Positions 49,101-57,059 of a stretch of 64,000 nt of DNA are shown here, piece after piece; position 1 is the stretch's first letter, and every line of letters begins with the position of its first letter. Both the position numbers and the translations under genes were made by a program. The DNA is from Klebsiella planticola ATCC 33531. Its GTDB lineage: Bacteria > Pseudomonadota > Gammaproteobacteria > Enterobacterales > Enterobacteriaceae. The notes beneath the pieces were generated by a model. The model had not been told where the DNA came from. It saw nothing but the letters and a program-made list of their open reading frames with translations, and made no database searches. The stretch spans positions 1-64,000 of the forward strand of contig NZ_JMPP01000057.1 of assembly GCF_000735435.1 (NCBI RefSeq), in the 5' to 3' direction.

Positions 49101-50384
49101 ATGAACACATTCTCAGTTTCCCGCCTGACGCTGGCACTGGCTTTTGGCGTGACGTTATCCGCCTGTAGCTCAACCCCTGCCGATCAACAGCCCTCGACGC
49201 AGACTGCGCCGGGCACCGCCTCTCGCCCTGTGTTAACCGCTGATGAAGCGAAAAACTTCACTCCGGCAAGCTATTTCCAGTCCCTGGATCCAAACGCCGC
49301 GGCGTGGACCCCGGCGGCCATCAGCATACCGTCTCAGCCTGACTTCGTCGTCGGCCCGGCGGGCGCTCAGGGCGTAACCCATACCACCATTCAGGCTGCG
49401 GTTGATGCGGCTATCGCCCGCCACTCCGATCGTCGTCAGTTTATTGCGATTATGCCGGGTGAATATACGGGTACCGTTTATGTCCCTGCGGCACCCGGGG
49501 CGCTGACGCTGTACGGTACCGGCGAGAAGCCTCTGGATGTGAAAATCAGCCAGGCCATTGACTCGGAGATGGACGTGAACACCTGGCGCCACCTGGTCAA
49601 CCCGGCCGGCAAATATATGCCAGGTAAACCGGCGTGGTATATGTTTGACAGCTGCCAGAGCAAACGCGCCGCCACCGTCGGGGTGATGTGTTCAGCGGTA
49701 TTCTGGTCGCAGAACAATGGCCTGCAGCTGCAAAACCTGACCATCGCCAACAACCTCGGCGACAGCGTGGATGCCGGGACTCACCAGGCCGTTGCGCTGC
49801 GCAGCGATGGCGACCAGGTCCAGATTAACAACGTCAACATTCTGGGTCGCCAGAACACCTTCTTCGTCACCAACAGCGGCGTGCAGAACCGTCTGCAAAA
49901 CGATCGCCAGACCCGTACTCTGGTGAGCAACAGCTACATTGAAGGCGATGTTGATATCGTTTCCGGCCGCGGTGCCGTGGTGTTTGATAACACCGATTTC
50001 CGCGTCGTGAATTCACGCACTCAGAAAGAAGCCTACGTCTTTGCACCGGCAACGCTGAAAAGCGTCACCTACGGCTTCCTGGCCGTGAACAGCCGCTTTA
50101 CCGCCTCCGGCGACGGCGTGGCGCAACTGGGACGCTCTCTTGATGTCGACAGCGCCACCAGTGGCCAGGTGGTGATCCGCGACAGCGCCATCAATGAAGG
50201 CTTCAACGTGGCGAAACCGTGGGCCGACGCGGCAATTTCCAACCGCGCGTTCAGCGGCAACACCGGCGCCGCGGATGCGAAAGGCGTGCCGCAGCGTAAT
50301 CTCAACGACAGCAGCTTCAACCGCATGTGGGAATACAATAACCGCGGCGTGGGCAGCGTGGTTGTCGCAGAGCCGAAGCAGTAA
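49101..50384 (+). CDS. ybhC: YbhC, outer-membrane lipoprotein of the pectinesterase/thioesterase fold
   Basis: A 427-residue lipoprotein, the same length as E. coli YbhC. The signal peptide ends in the lipobox LSAC (Cys near residue 22). A right-handed beta-helix domain of the pectin methylesterase family follows, with GQNTFF-like GRQNTFFV and SYIEGDVDIVSGRGAVVFDN. The pectinesterase reading of the family does not hold for YbhC, which has been reported as an acyl-CoA thioesterase. CGGAGC precedes the ATG at 49101; TATAAT at 48984 is a probable -10. A strong terminator follows. Confidence 0.93.
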   Translation: MNTFSVSRLTLALAFGVTLSACSSTPADQQPSTQTAPGTASRPVLTADEAKNFTPASYFQSLDPNAAAWTPAAISIPSQPDFVVGPAGAQGVTHTTIQAAVDAAIARHSDRRQFIAIMPGEYTGTVYVPAAPGALTLYGTGEKPLDVKISQAIDSEMDVNTWRHLVNPAGKYMPGKPAWYMFDSCQSKRAATVGVMCSAVFWSQNNGLQLQNLTIANNLGDSVDAGTHQAVALRSDGDQVQINNVNILGRQNTFFVTNSGVQNRLQNDRQTRTLVSNSYIEGDVDIVSGRGAVVFDNTDFRVVNSRTQKEAYVFAPATLKSVTYGFLAVNSRFTASGDGVAQLGRSLDVDSATSGQVVIRDSAINEGFNVAKPWADAAISNRAFSGNTGAADAKGVPQRNLNDSSFNRMWEYNNRGVGSVVVAEPKQ

Positions 50385-50393
50385 ATCTTCGCG

Positions 50394-50418
50394 AGGGGGA
50401 GCGCGTCTCCCCCTTTTT
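50394..50418 (+). terminator. Rho-independent terminator of ybhC
   Basis: AGGGGGAG and CTCCCCCT form an 8-bp stem around a 5-base loop, followed by a T-run, 9 bp after the ybhC stop. The following 90 bp are strikingly pyrimidine-rich. Confidence 0.88.
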
Positions 50419-50675
50419 CCTCTCTTTTCCCCCTCTTTTCCTTAGCGCCGTGCTCTTTCGCGACTTTCTCTTCTGCTTTTTTCCTCCGCTGCGCCCCCTC
50501 AATTGATCGCTACCGCAGCCGCTTCTCTTGCGCGTGCAAAAAATAGCGTTTTCTGGCGAATAAATATCTGCGCTGATGCGTTTACTCTCTGTAACAACAC
50601 AACGGCCTTCCGGCACGCTTCCCCGCGAAAGGGATACCGCCGGGTTACCCGCATCGTTGCCCCTGGAGACGAAAA
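50419..50675. other. Leader region before the redox/ECF cluster
   Basis: No gene is seen. The first part (to about 50500) is a T/C-rich tract, and an AT-rich stretch around 50540-50570 may hold the promoter. GGAGACG lies just before the ATG at 50676. I could not identify a -35/-10 pair shared with the candidate ECF promoter at 52668. Confidence 0.4.
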
Positions 50676-51227
50676 ATGAACACTCTTATCTCATCGATTG
50701 TGCCGGCTTCACGCCGCTTAATGGTTCCGGCACTGCTATGTTTGTTATATGCATCGCCGTCATTCGCCATGGGCGATAACAGCACCCAGAGCAAAACGCC
50801 GGACTGCCCCAGCGGACAGGTGTATGACAGCGTCAGCAAACGGTGCGTCCCGGATAAAACCAGCAGTCTTAGCGACCAGGATAAAACCAACTACGCCTAT
50901 CATCTGGCGAAAAAAGGGGAATATCAGGCGGCACTGAACCTGCTGGATTCGCTGAAAAACGGTAATACCGCCGAAGCCTGGAACTATCGCGGCTATGCCA
51001 CCCGTAAGCTCGGACGTACGGATGAAGGGATTGGCTATTATCAGCGCGCGCTGGCGCTTGAGCCCAACTACGCCAAAGCGCGTGAGTATCTTGGCGAAGC
51101 GTGGATGGTAAAAGGCCGCCGGGATTTGGCGCAGGAACAGCTCAAAGTGATTTCCGGGATTTGCGGTCAAAGCTGCGAGGAGTATCGCGATTTGCAGGCC
51201 GCCATTAACGGACATCCGGAATCCTGA
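50676..51227 (+). CDS. Periplasmic TPR-repeat protein
   Basis: A 183-residue secreted protein with no assigned name. A signal peptide covers about residues 1-31 (cleavage near SFA). A short Cys pair follows (PDCPSGQVYDSVSKRC), and two TPR units at about 70-138 carry AWNYRGYATRKLGRTDEGIG and YYQRALALEPNYAKAREYLG. A second Cys pair (GICGQSC) lies at the end of a third helix pair, so two disulfides are likely. It is the first gene of the run leading into the ECF sigma factor, 22 bp upstream of the latter's start, and may sense or scaffold an envelope redox signal (inference). Confidence 0.8.
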   Translation: MNTLISSIVPASRRLMVPALLCLLYASPSFAMGDNSTQSKTPDCPSGQVYDSVSKRCVPDKTSSLSDQDKTNYAYHLAKKGEYQAALNLLDSLKNGNTAEAWNYRGYATRKLGRTDEGIGYYQRALALEPNYAKAREYLGEAWMVKGRRDLAQEQLKVISGICGQSCEEYRDLQAAINGHPES

Positions 51228-51249
51228 AGCTCATCGCGAGGGTAAAAAA

Positions 51250-51765
51250 ATTACTACCAGCGACGTTCGCTCACAGCTTGCCGCACATCTGGCCCGTCTT
51301 TGGCGCTACGGGCTAATTCTGTCGCACAATCGCGATATTGCCGAAGAGCTGGTTCAGTCAACCTGTGTTCGCGCGCTCGAACGGAGCGCGCAGTTTACGC
51401 CGGGCACCCGTATCGACCGGTGGCTGTTCACTATTCTCCACTCCATCTGGATTTCCGAGCTGCGGGCGCGTCACGTCCGAAGGGGGCAAGGCTTCGTCGA
51501 AAACGACCCGCAGCTCGCCACAGACGATCGCGAGCTGAATGAGGATCATCGCCAGTATCAGCAACTTATGCGTCAGGTCAGCGCCCTGCCGGAAGCCCAG
51601 CGCAACGCGGTGTTTTTAGTGTATGTTGAAGGTTTTACCTATCAAGAGGCGGCAGACACGCTATCGGTCCCCATCGGTACGGTGATGAGCCGGCTGGCGG
51701 CGGCGCGATCGACGCTGGCAAAAGCCCCCGCTACCGCCGCTGCAGCCAGGGAGAAACGCTTGTGA
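51250..51765 (+). CDS. ECF-type sigma factor with an apparent AUU start
   Basis: A 171-residue sigma-70 family, extracytoplasmic-function regulator. Region 2 contains NRDIAEELVQSTCVRALERS (about 31-50) and DRWLFTILHSIW. Region 4 contains LPEAQRNAVFLVYVEGFTYQ and then IGTVMSRLAAARSTL. No ATG, GTG or TTG exists in this frame from the preceding stop at 51148 until codon 51568, which would delete region 2. The codon at 51250 is ATT, 7 bases after a good ribosome site GAGGG, and the protein from there has normal ECF length. The stop overlaps the GTG start of the anti-sigma gene. An ATG-to-ATT sequencing error is the alternative. Confidence 0.82.
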   Translation: MTTSDVRSQLAAHLARLWRYGLILSHNRDIAEELVQSTCVRALERSAQFTPGTRIDRWLFTILHSIWISELRARHVRRGQGFVENDPQLATDDRELNEDHRQYQQLMRQVSALPEAQRNAVFLVYVEGFTYQEAADTLSVPIGTVMSRLAAARSTLAKAPATAAAAREKRL

Positions 51766-52565
51766 AATCATCCTTTTTTACTCCCCCCTATGGCGATGAG
51801 GCCATTATTGCCTGGCTGGATGGCGAAATGAGCGCTCCCGACGCCCTCCGCTTTGAAGCCGCCTTCAGAGAGGATCGGCAGCTGGCCGCACGCACCGCCG
51901 AACTGAAGAGCATCGCGCAGAATTATCAGCAGGCGTTTGCCCCGCTGCTGGAGCAGGCTCCCGTCGCGCGCATGCGGAGCCGGCTTGATGCCCATCTGGC
52001 AGCAATGCCCGCGCCGAAGAGCTCTGCACCTCTCCCGGCCTTTAGTCGCCGCGCCATGATTGCCGCCTCGCTCACTTTTTTACTCATCGGCAGCGGCTTA
52101 GGCTATCTGGCCCGTCCCGATGCCGGTGAACCTGATGAGAGCGAAAACATTCGCGATCTTGAAGCCCGTTACATGTCGCTCTACAGCGCGGAAACCCTGC
52201 TCGATATGGACAGTTCACCGGCGATATTACAGCGCGGCCTGGCGCGTACCGCCGAGGATATCGGTTTAGCGCTCAAGCCGCAGCAGCTCGCGCTACCGGG
52301 CGCCGAGCTAAAAATGGTGCGTATTCTGCGCTATGAGCGCACCACCATTGCGCAGATCGCCTGGATTCACGCGGCGTATGGGCCGATGGCGCTGTGCATC
52401 TCTCCGGACAGCCCGCAAAACGATACCAGGATAGCCGCGGAACGGCGACACGGCATGAATCTCGCCTGGTGGCGCGCTAACGGGTATCAGTTTGTGCTGA
52501 TTGGTCGCAATCCTGGCGCGCAATTGCACGATAACGCCCGCCAGTTGCAGGACTTACTGTCATAG
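51762..52565 (+). CDS. Membrane anti-sigma factor partnered with the 51250 ECF sigma
   Basis: A 267-residue single-pass membrane protein starting with GTG inside the sigma stop. An N-terminal cytoplasmic helical domain (YGDEAIIAWLDGEMSAPDAL, about 10-90) resembles anti-sigma domains of the RskA/FecR type. One membrane segment (about 98-116, RAMIAASLTFLLIGSGLGYL) leads to a periplasmic domain ending near 267. The N-domain has no cysteines, so it is not a zinc-binding (ZAS) anti-sigma. Coupled translation with the sigma gene supports the pairing. Confidence 0.82.
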   Translation: MKSSFFTPPYGDEAIIAWLDGEMSAPDALRFEAAFREDRQLAARTAELKSIAQNYQQAFAPLLEQAPVARMRSRLDAHLAAMPAPKSSAPLPAFSRRAMIAASLTFLLIGSGLGYLARPDAGEPDESENIRDLEARYMSLYSAETLLDMDSSPAILQRGLARTAEDIGLALKPQQLALPGAELKMVRILRYERTTIAQIAWIHAAYGPMALCISPDSPQNDTRIAAERRHGMNLAWWRANGYQFVLIGRNPGAQLHDNARQLQDLLS

Positions 52566-52667
52566 CCAACGTCGCCGTTCGGGGCGATGACCAGCGATCG
52601 CGGGCGATGTTTCGCTGAGAATTGCCGCCGGCCATCGCATCCGGCCGCTAAATATTTTTCACCCGGC

Positions 52668-52693
52668 GAAACTTTCTTTCTCACTCCGGCGAA
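52668..52693 (+). promoter_or_regulatory. Candidate ECF-type promoter before the peroxiredoxin
   Basis: GAAACT and CGAA are separated by 16 bases in the 180-bp gap upstream of the peroxiredoxin. This resembles the GTAACC-N16-CGAA pattern of Caulobacter SigF (ECF with NrsF anti-sigma), as I recall it. The CCGGCGAA word is present twice (52663 and 52686). Evidence is by pattern only. Confidence 0.4.
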
Positions 52694-52745
52694 CTGTATA
52701 GCAGAGTCACCTGACCAGAACGCCCTGACATCGCTGGAGCTAATA

Positions 52746-53318
52746 ATGAAACTGATGAAAAACCTTGCTCGTTCTTTGACCCTGACCGTCGCGCTTGGCC
52801 TGTCCGCCACCGCGTTTAACGCCGGCGCGGCGCTGCCCGTCGGCGCGAAAGCCCCTGCTTTCGAACTGCAGGGCGCCTTAGCCGGTAAACCGATCGCCTT
52901 CTCCCTGCAGCAGGCTTTGCAAAAGGGGCCGGTGGTGCTCTATTTCTTCCCGGCGGCATTTACCGCTGGCTGCACCATTGAGGCCCACGACTTCGCCGAA
53001 GCCAGCGATGAATTTAACAAAATGGGTGCCACCGTCATCGGCGTCACCGCCGGTAACACCGATCAGGTTAGCGATTTCTCTAAACTGGAGTGCCGCGATA
53101 AGTTCGCCGTCGCCGCGGATCCGGGGGCCAAAGTGGCCGCGCAGTATCAAACGCTGATGGAGATGAAGGGCAAGACCGTTTCCGACCGGACTTCATTTGT
53201 CATTGCGCCGGACAACACGATTCTGCTCAGCTACACCGATCGAAATCCGGATGCCCATATTGAGAAAACCCTGGCCGCCGTCAAGCAGTACGACGCCGCC
53301 CACCCGCAAACCCACTAA
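52746..53318 (+). CDS. Periplasmic peroxiredoxin (AhpC/TSA-BCP family)
   Basis: A 190-residue thiol peroxidase with a signal peptide (residues 1-28 or so, cleavage near AGA), which is unusual since most peroxiredoxins are cytoplasmic. The peroxidatic cysteine is C76 in FPAAFTAGCTIEAHDF. C116 in KLECRDKF is the candidate resolving residue. The start at 52746 has GGAG 7 bases upstream; an earlier in-frame ATG lacks a signal peptide. It is 15 bp upstream of a DsbD-like gene that could reduce it across the membrane. Confidence 0.88.
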   Translation: MKLMKNLARSLTLTVALGLSATAFNAGAALPVGAKAPAFELQGALAGKPIAFSLQQALQKGPVVLYFFPAAFTAGCTIEAHDFAEASDEFNKMGATVIGVTAGNTDQVSDFSKLECRDKFAVAADPGAKVAAQYQTLMEMKGKTVSDRTSFVIAPDNTILLSYTDRNPDAHIEKTLAAVKQYDAAHPQTH

Positions 53319-53333
53319 ACAAAGAGGCCAGCG

Positions 53334-54572
53334 ATGCTCACCGCCATGCTGGCCGCCTTTATTGGCGGCATCATACTCAACTTTATGCCCTGCGTTTTTC
53401 CGGTTATCTCCCTGAAAGCGCTCGGGCTTCTGCGCCATACGGATAACGCCGTGGGCGCTCGTCGCGAAGGGCTGGCTTTTTTACTTGGTGTGATGGTCAC
53501 CATGATGCTGCTGGCCGCCGTTCTGCTGGCCGCCCGCGCCGGCGGCGTCGCTGTCGGCTGGGGATTCCAGCTGCAATCGCCGCTGGTGATTGCCCTGCTT
53601 TCGCTGGTGATGCTCGCCGCCGCGCTGAACCTGCTGGGGGTGTTTGAGGTCGGGCTATCGGCGCAGCGCGTCGGCGCTCTGGATATTGGTCGCGGCGCCT
53701 TTGTACGCTCGGCGATGACCGGGGCGCTGGCGATCGTCGTTGCAACCCCGTGCGCGGCGCCGTTTATGGCCAGTGCGATTGGCTATGCGCTGGTGCAGCC
53801 GCCGGCCACCGCGCTGGCCGTGTTTTTTGCCCTCGCGCTCGGTTTTTCCGCGCCATTCACCCTCGTTTCGCTGTTTCCGGCGCTGGCTTCTCTCCTCCCC
53901 CGTCCTGGCAGGTGGATGGATATGCTTAAACGTGCGCTGGCCTTTCCGATGTTCGGCGCTTACGCCTGGCTGGTATGGGTACTGGCGCAGCAGGCCGGTA
54001 GCAGCGCGCTGGCGACGCTACTGGCGGTCTCGGTGGTGCTGGGCTTTGCTGCCTGGCTCTATGGTATAGCCCAGCAGCGCCGCTTTCAGGGCAAAGGGCA
54101 CAGGAGCCTGTTCGCCGTCACCGGGGTGCTCGCCGTCGCGGTTATTGCTCCGCTGGCCGGTCTGATTCAGGCCGATTCCGTGCCGCCCGGCGCACAGACT
54201 GTCGCGACCGCCGGGAGCGCTGCGGAAAAATGGACACCGCAGGCCGTCGAGGCGCAGCGCGGCCACGGCAAAGCGATCTTTGTTAACTTCACCGCCTCCT
54301 GGTGTATCACTTGCCAGGTTAACGAAAAGACATCGCTTTCAACCCAGGCCGTAAAAGACGCGCTGGCAAAAACCGGGACGCTGTATATGGTGGCAGACTC
54401 GACTAAATTTAATCCGGATGTCGATGATGCGCTGAATCAGTTTGGCCAGGGCGGTCTGCCGCTGTACGTGGTCTATCCTGCCGATGGCGGGCCGCCAAAA
54501 GTACTGCCGCAGCTCCTGACGCCGGGCATCGTCGTGAACGCGCTGAACCAGGCCACCGGCAAAAAAGCATAA
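53334..54572 (+). CDS. DsbD-like thiol reductant transporter lacking the alpha domain
   Basis: A 412-residue membrane protein with the DsbD beta (CcdA-like) domain and C-terminal thioredoxin-fold gamma domain, but no N-terminal periplasmic alpha domain. The redox cysteines are C20 (NFMPCVFPV) and C140 (VATPCAAPF) in the membrane domain, with eight hydrophobic segments to about 280. The WCITC motif (323-327) of the gamma domain is periplasmic. Electrons from cytoplasmic thioredoxin would pass beta to gamma and then directly to a partner, most simply the adjacent peroxiredoxin (inference). Confidence 0.86.
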   Translation: MLTAMLAAFIGGIILNFMPCVFPVISLKALGLLRHTDNAVGARREGLAFLLGVMVTMMLLAAVLLAARAGGVAVGWGFQLQSPLVIALLSLVMLAAALNLLGVFEVGLSAQRVGALDIGRGAFVRSAMTGALAIVVATPCAAPFMASAIGYALVQPPATALAVFFALALGFSAPFTLVSLFPALASLLPRPGRWMDMLKRALAFPMFGAYAWLVWVLAQQAGSSALATLLAVSVVLGFAAWLYGIAQQRRFQGKGHRSLFAVTGVLAVAVIAPLAGLIQADSVPPGAQTVATAGSAAEKWTPQAVEAQRGHGKAIFVNFTASWCITCQVNEKTSLSTQAVKDALAKTGTLYMVADSTKFNPDVDDALNQFGQGGLPLYVVYPADGGPPKVLPQLLTPGIVVNALNQATGKKA

Positions 54573-54589
54573 ACGCAACAAGGCGGATT

Positions 54590-55147
54590 ATGGAAATAAA
54601 CGATAGCGCGCGCGAAAGCTGGCCCGCGCTAATGGCGCAGGCGCAGGCGGGCGATCGGCTCGCCTACACCCGGCTGTTAAAAGCGCTGGTCCCGGTCATT
54701 CGTTCGCAGATACGTAAGCGAATCGCCGACGACGCGTTAGTCGAAGATGTCATTCAGGATGTGCTGCTGACGGTGCATCGGGTACGCCATACCTACGATC
54801 CGACCTACCCTTTTTTGCCCTGGCTGATGGCGATTATCTCGGCGCGGGCCGTTGATGCGTTGCGCCGTCGCGGTCGCTATCAGCAGTGGGAGATCCCCGA
54901 AGAGACGTTGCCGGAAGCGGCAACGTTAGCGGATCCGCAAAAACGGGATAGCCGGGAGGAGCTGGCAGGCTATTTGCGCCAGCTCCCCTCCCGCCAACGA
55001 GCCATTGTGGAGCATGTCCATCTACGCGAAATGAGCCTGACGGAAGCCGCTGCACATAATAATCTGAGTGTCGCCGCAGTGAAATCGCTGCTGCATCGGG
55101 CGCTGAAAAACCTGCGCCGTTTTGGAGCTCATCATGACGAATCATGA
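54590..55147 (+). CDS. Second ECF-type sigma factor
   Basis: A 185-residue ECF sigma factor. Region 2 has ALVEDVIQDVLLTVHRVRHT (about 48-67) and PFLPWLMAIISARAVDALRR; region 4 has LPSRQRAIVEHVHLREMSLT and AAVKSLLHRALKNLRRF. It starts 17 bp after the DsbD-like gene, probably in the same transcript, and overlaps the NrsF-like gene by 14 bp. It resembles the SigF group paired with NrsF anti-sigmas. It shares only general family features with the first sigma (51250). Confidence 0.88.
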   Translation: MEINDSARESWPALMAQAQAGDRLAYTRLLKALVPVIRSQIRKRIADDALVEDVIQDVLLTVHRVRHTYDPTYPFLPWLMAIISARAVDALRRRGRYQQWEIPEETLPEAATLADPQKRDSREELAGYLRQLPSRQRAIVEHVHLREMSLTEAAAHNNLSVAAVKSLLHRALKNLRRFGAHHDES

Positions 55148-55763
55148 CCTGTTAATAGACAAGCTGGGGCGCGACATGCGGCCGGTGAAACGCCTGCCAT
55201 CGACCGGCAGGCGGGTTCTGAGCTGGCTGGCAGCGGCTCTGCCGTGCGCGGCGGCCGCCAGTTTCCTTGTGCAACGCAGCCCGACCGACTGGTCACAGCC
55301 TGGCGCCTCTCTGGCGGTGGTGCAGCTGCTGCTGGCTTTTGTGCTCGGCGCGCTGGCGATTCGTAGCGCCTTCACGATGAGTATTGCCGGTCGGCGTTCT
55401 CTCAGCTGGAAAGCCCTGCTGCCGATTGGCCTGATGTGGCTGGGGCTGAGTATCAGCAGCATTCCCTATCCGGCGCTGCGGGTGCCGGAGAGCGACAGCA
55501 CGCCCTGCTTTACCTTTTTGCTGGTGGTCAGCACGCCAATGATGGTACTGATGATTGCCAGCCTGCGCCGCACCCGAACGCTGCATCCGGTGCGCAGCTT
55601 GGGGATGGCAGGACTGGGCATTGCCAGCATGGCGGTCAGTCTGCTGGCGTTTTGCCATCCGGTACATCTGCACGCGATAGATTTTGTCATGCATCTGGCG
55701 GCGATAGTCACGATCGTGGCGCTGACGGTGTTGGTTGGCAGACGCTGGGTGGCGCTGGATTAA
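55134..55763 (+). CDS. NrsF-like (DUF1109) six-helix membrane anti-sigma factor
   Basis: A 209-residue inner-membrane protein with six hydrophobic segments (about 24-43, 60-78, 87-104, 119-138, 152-170, 180-200). The short cytoplasmic N-terminus DLLIDKLGRDMRPVKRLPS is typical of DUF1109/NrsF. Periplasmic-side cysteines fall in DSTPCFTFL and AFCHPVHLHA; family members use conserved cysteines in signal response (from memory). The ATG at 55134 lies within the sigma gene end, so the pair is coupled. It would hold the 54590 sigma inactive until oxidative or heavy-metal stress. Confidence 0.85.
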   Translation: MTNHDLLIDKLGRDMRPVKRLPSTGRRVLSWLAAALPCAAAASFLVQRSPTDWSQPGASLAVVQLLLAFVLGALAIRSAFTMSIAGRRSLSWKALLPIGLMWLGLSISSIPYPALRVPESDSTPCFTFLLVVSTPMMVLMIASLRRTRTLHPVRSLGMAGLGIASMAVSLLAFCHPVHLHAIDFVMHLAAIVTIVALTVLVGRRWVALD

Positions 55764-55850
55764 GGGGCGTTCTCCGCTACCGATCGGGACGGGGCATCCG
55801 TCAGGTTGATGGCTCTTTGTTTGCCAGCGCCTCAGGCTGCGCTAACCGAT

Positions 55851-55881
55851 AAAAAAAACCTCGCCGCAGCGAGGTTTTTTT
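55851..55881. terminator. Bidirectional terminator between the ECF cluster and pgl
   Basis: AACCTCGC and GCGAGGTT form an 8-bp stem around CGCA, with A-run on the left and T-run on the right. It can terminate both the nrsF-like gene and convergent pgl. Confidence 0.92.
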
Positions 55882-55890
55882 CTCAGCAAC

Positions 55891-56886
55891 TTAGTAAGCG
55901 TTAACCACCACCCACATTGGCCCCTGACCGACGGCGTAGCGCCCTTTCTCGGTCAGCAGCCCCTGCTCACCGGCGATCTCATAGACCGCAATATGGTGTG
56001 ATTTCTGCCCCGCAGCGATCAGATATTTACCGCTGTGATCGAGATTGAAACCGCGCGGCTGCGCCTCCGTCGGCTGATACCCTTCAATCGACAGCACGCT
56101 GCCATCTTCGGATACGCTGAAAATGGTGATAAGGCTGGCGGTGCGGTCACAGGCGTACAGATGACGGCCATCCGGCGTCAGATGAATATCCGCCGCCCAA
56201 CGTACGCCGGTAAAATCGGCAGGCATCATATCCAGCGTCTGGACGCACTCAATTTTGCCATGCGGATCTTTCAGCGCCCAGACGTCAACGGAGCTGTTCA
56301 GTTCATTCACGCAGTAGCCGTATTGTTGATTCGGATGGAACACCATGTGACGCGGACCGGCCCCTTCAACGGTGGTCACTTCCGCCGGTTCTTGCGCGGC
56401 AAGGAATCCATCATCGCTGAGGGTAAACAGGCAAATACGATCCTGTTTCAGCGCCGGGACCCACAGGGTGCGGTTGTCGGGAGAAATATTGGCCGAGTGG
56501 CACCCTTCCAGTCCTTCCACAACGGCCACCGTTTCACCCGGCAGGCCATCGATCAGCGGAGTCACGCTCACGCAGCCGGCGTTATAGGACGCGCTGAAGA
56601 CAAAACGGCCCTGATGATCGGTCGAAATATGCGTCGGGCTGCCCGGCAGCGCCGCTTCGCCGGCGAAAGTCAGCGCGCCGTTATCGGGCGCAATGCGGTA
56701 AGCCAGGACGCGAAACTCCGGACGTACGCCAACGTAGAGATACTCTTTATTCGGGCTCACCACCATCGGCTGAACCTGACCCGGGGCATCCACAACCTGA
56801 ACAAGCTTCAGGTTACCCTCAAGATCGAGACTCCAGACATGAATCTGCTGGCTTTCCGGGCTGGCGGTATAAACGGTTTGTTTCAT
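55891..56886 (-). CDS. pgl: 6-phosphogluconolactonase Pgl
   Basis: A seven-bladed beta-propeller enzyme hydrolysing 6-phosphogluconolactone in the pentose phosphate pathway, 331 residues as in E. coli. [20 protein letters not shown] starts the first blade. Repeated blades with LYV/F.A and a conserved [20 protein letters not shown] region follow. The start at 56886 has GGAGCAG upstream; an ATG at 56931 is not conserved. It is divergent from ybhA. Confidence 0.95.
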   Translation of the reverse strand: MKQTVYTASPESQQIHVWSLDLEGNLKLVQVVDAPGQVQPMVVSPNKEYLYVGVRPEFRVLAYRIAPDNGALTFAGEAALPGSPTHISTDHQGRFVFSASYNAGCVSVTPLIDGLPGETVAVVEGLEGCHSANISPDNRTLWVPALKQDRICLFTLSDDGFLAAQEPAEVTTVEGAGPRHMVFHPNQQYGYCVNELNSSVDVWALKDPHGKIECVQTLDMMPADFTGVRWAADIHLTPDGRHLYACDRTASLITIFSVSEDGSVLSIEGYQPTEAQPRGFNLDHSGKYLIAAGQKSHHIAVYEIAGEQGLLTEKGRYAVGQGPMWVVVNAY

Positions 56887-57059
56887 GACTGCTCCTTTCC
56901 TCACTGCACAGGGAAAACGTATACATTTCATTCATCAAGCTGCTGAGCTGATGCAATGTATAGACTCTTTTAACGGTAGATGCTGAAAAATTTGCCCCGC
57001 TGGCATAGCGGTGTACCATCATGTCAGGCAATTTTTTCATCATTAACCGGAAACAACAC

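Noticed and set aside
50580-50640. Search for the same ECF promoter pattern before the TPR gene
   Set aside because: CGAA at 50626 and GTAACA at 50591 have the wrong spacing; no convincing two-block motif was found.
51568-51765. 65-codon gene starting at ATG 51568
   Set aside because: It encodes only sigma region 4. The upstream codons in frame encode a complete region 2 with a good ribosome site at 51238, so the full gene from ATT at 51250 is the better call.
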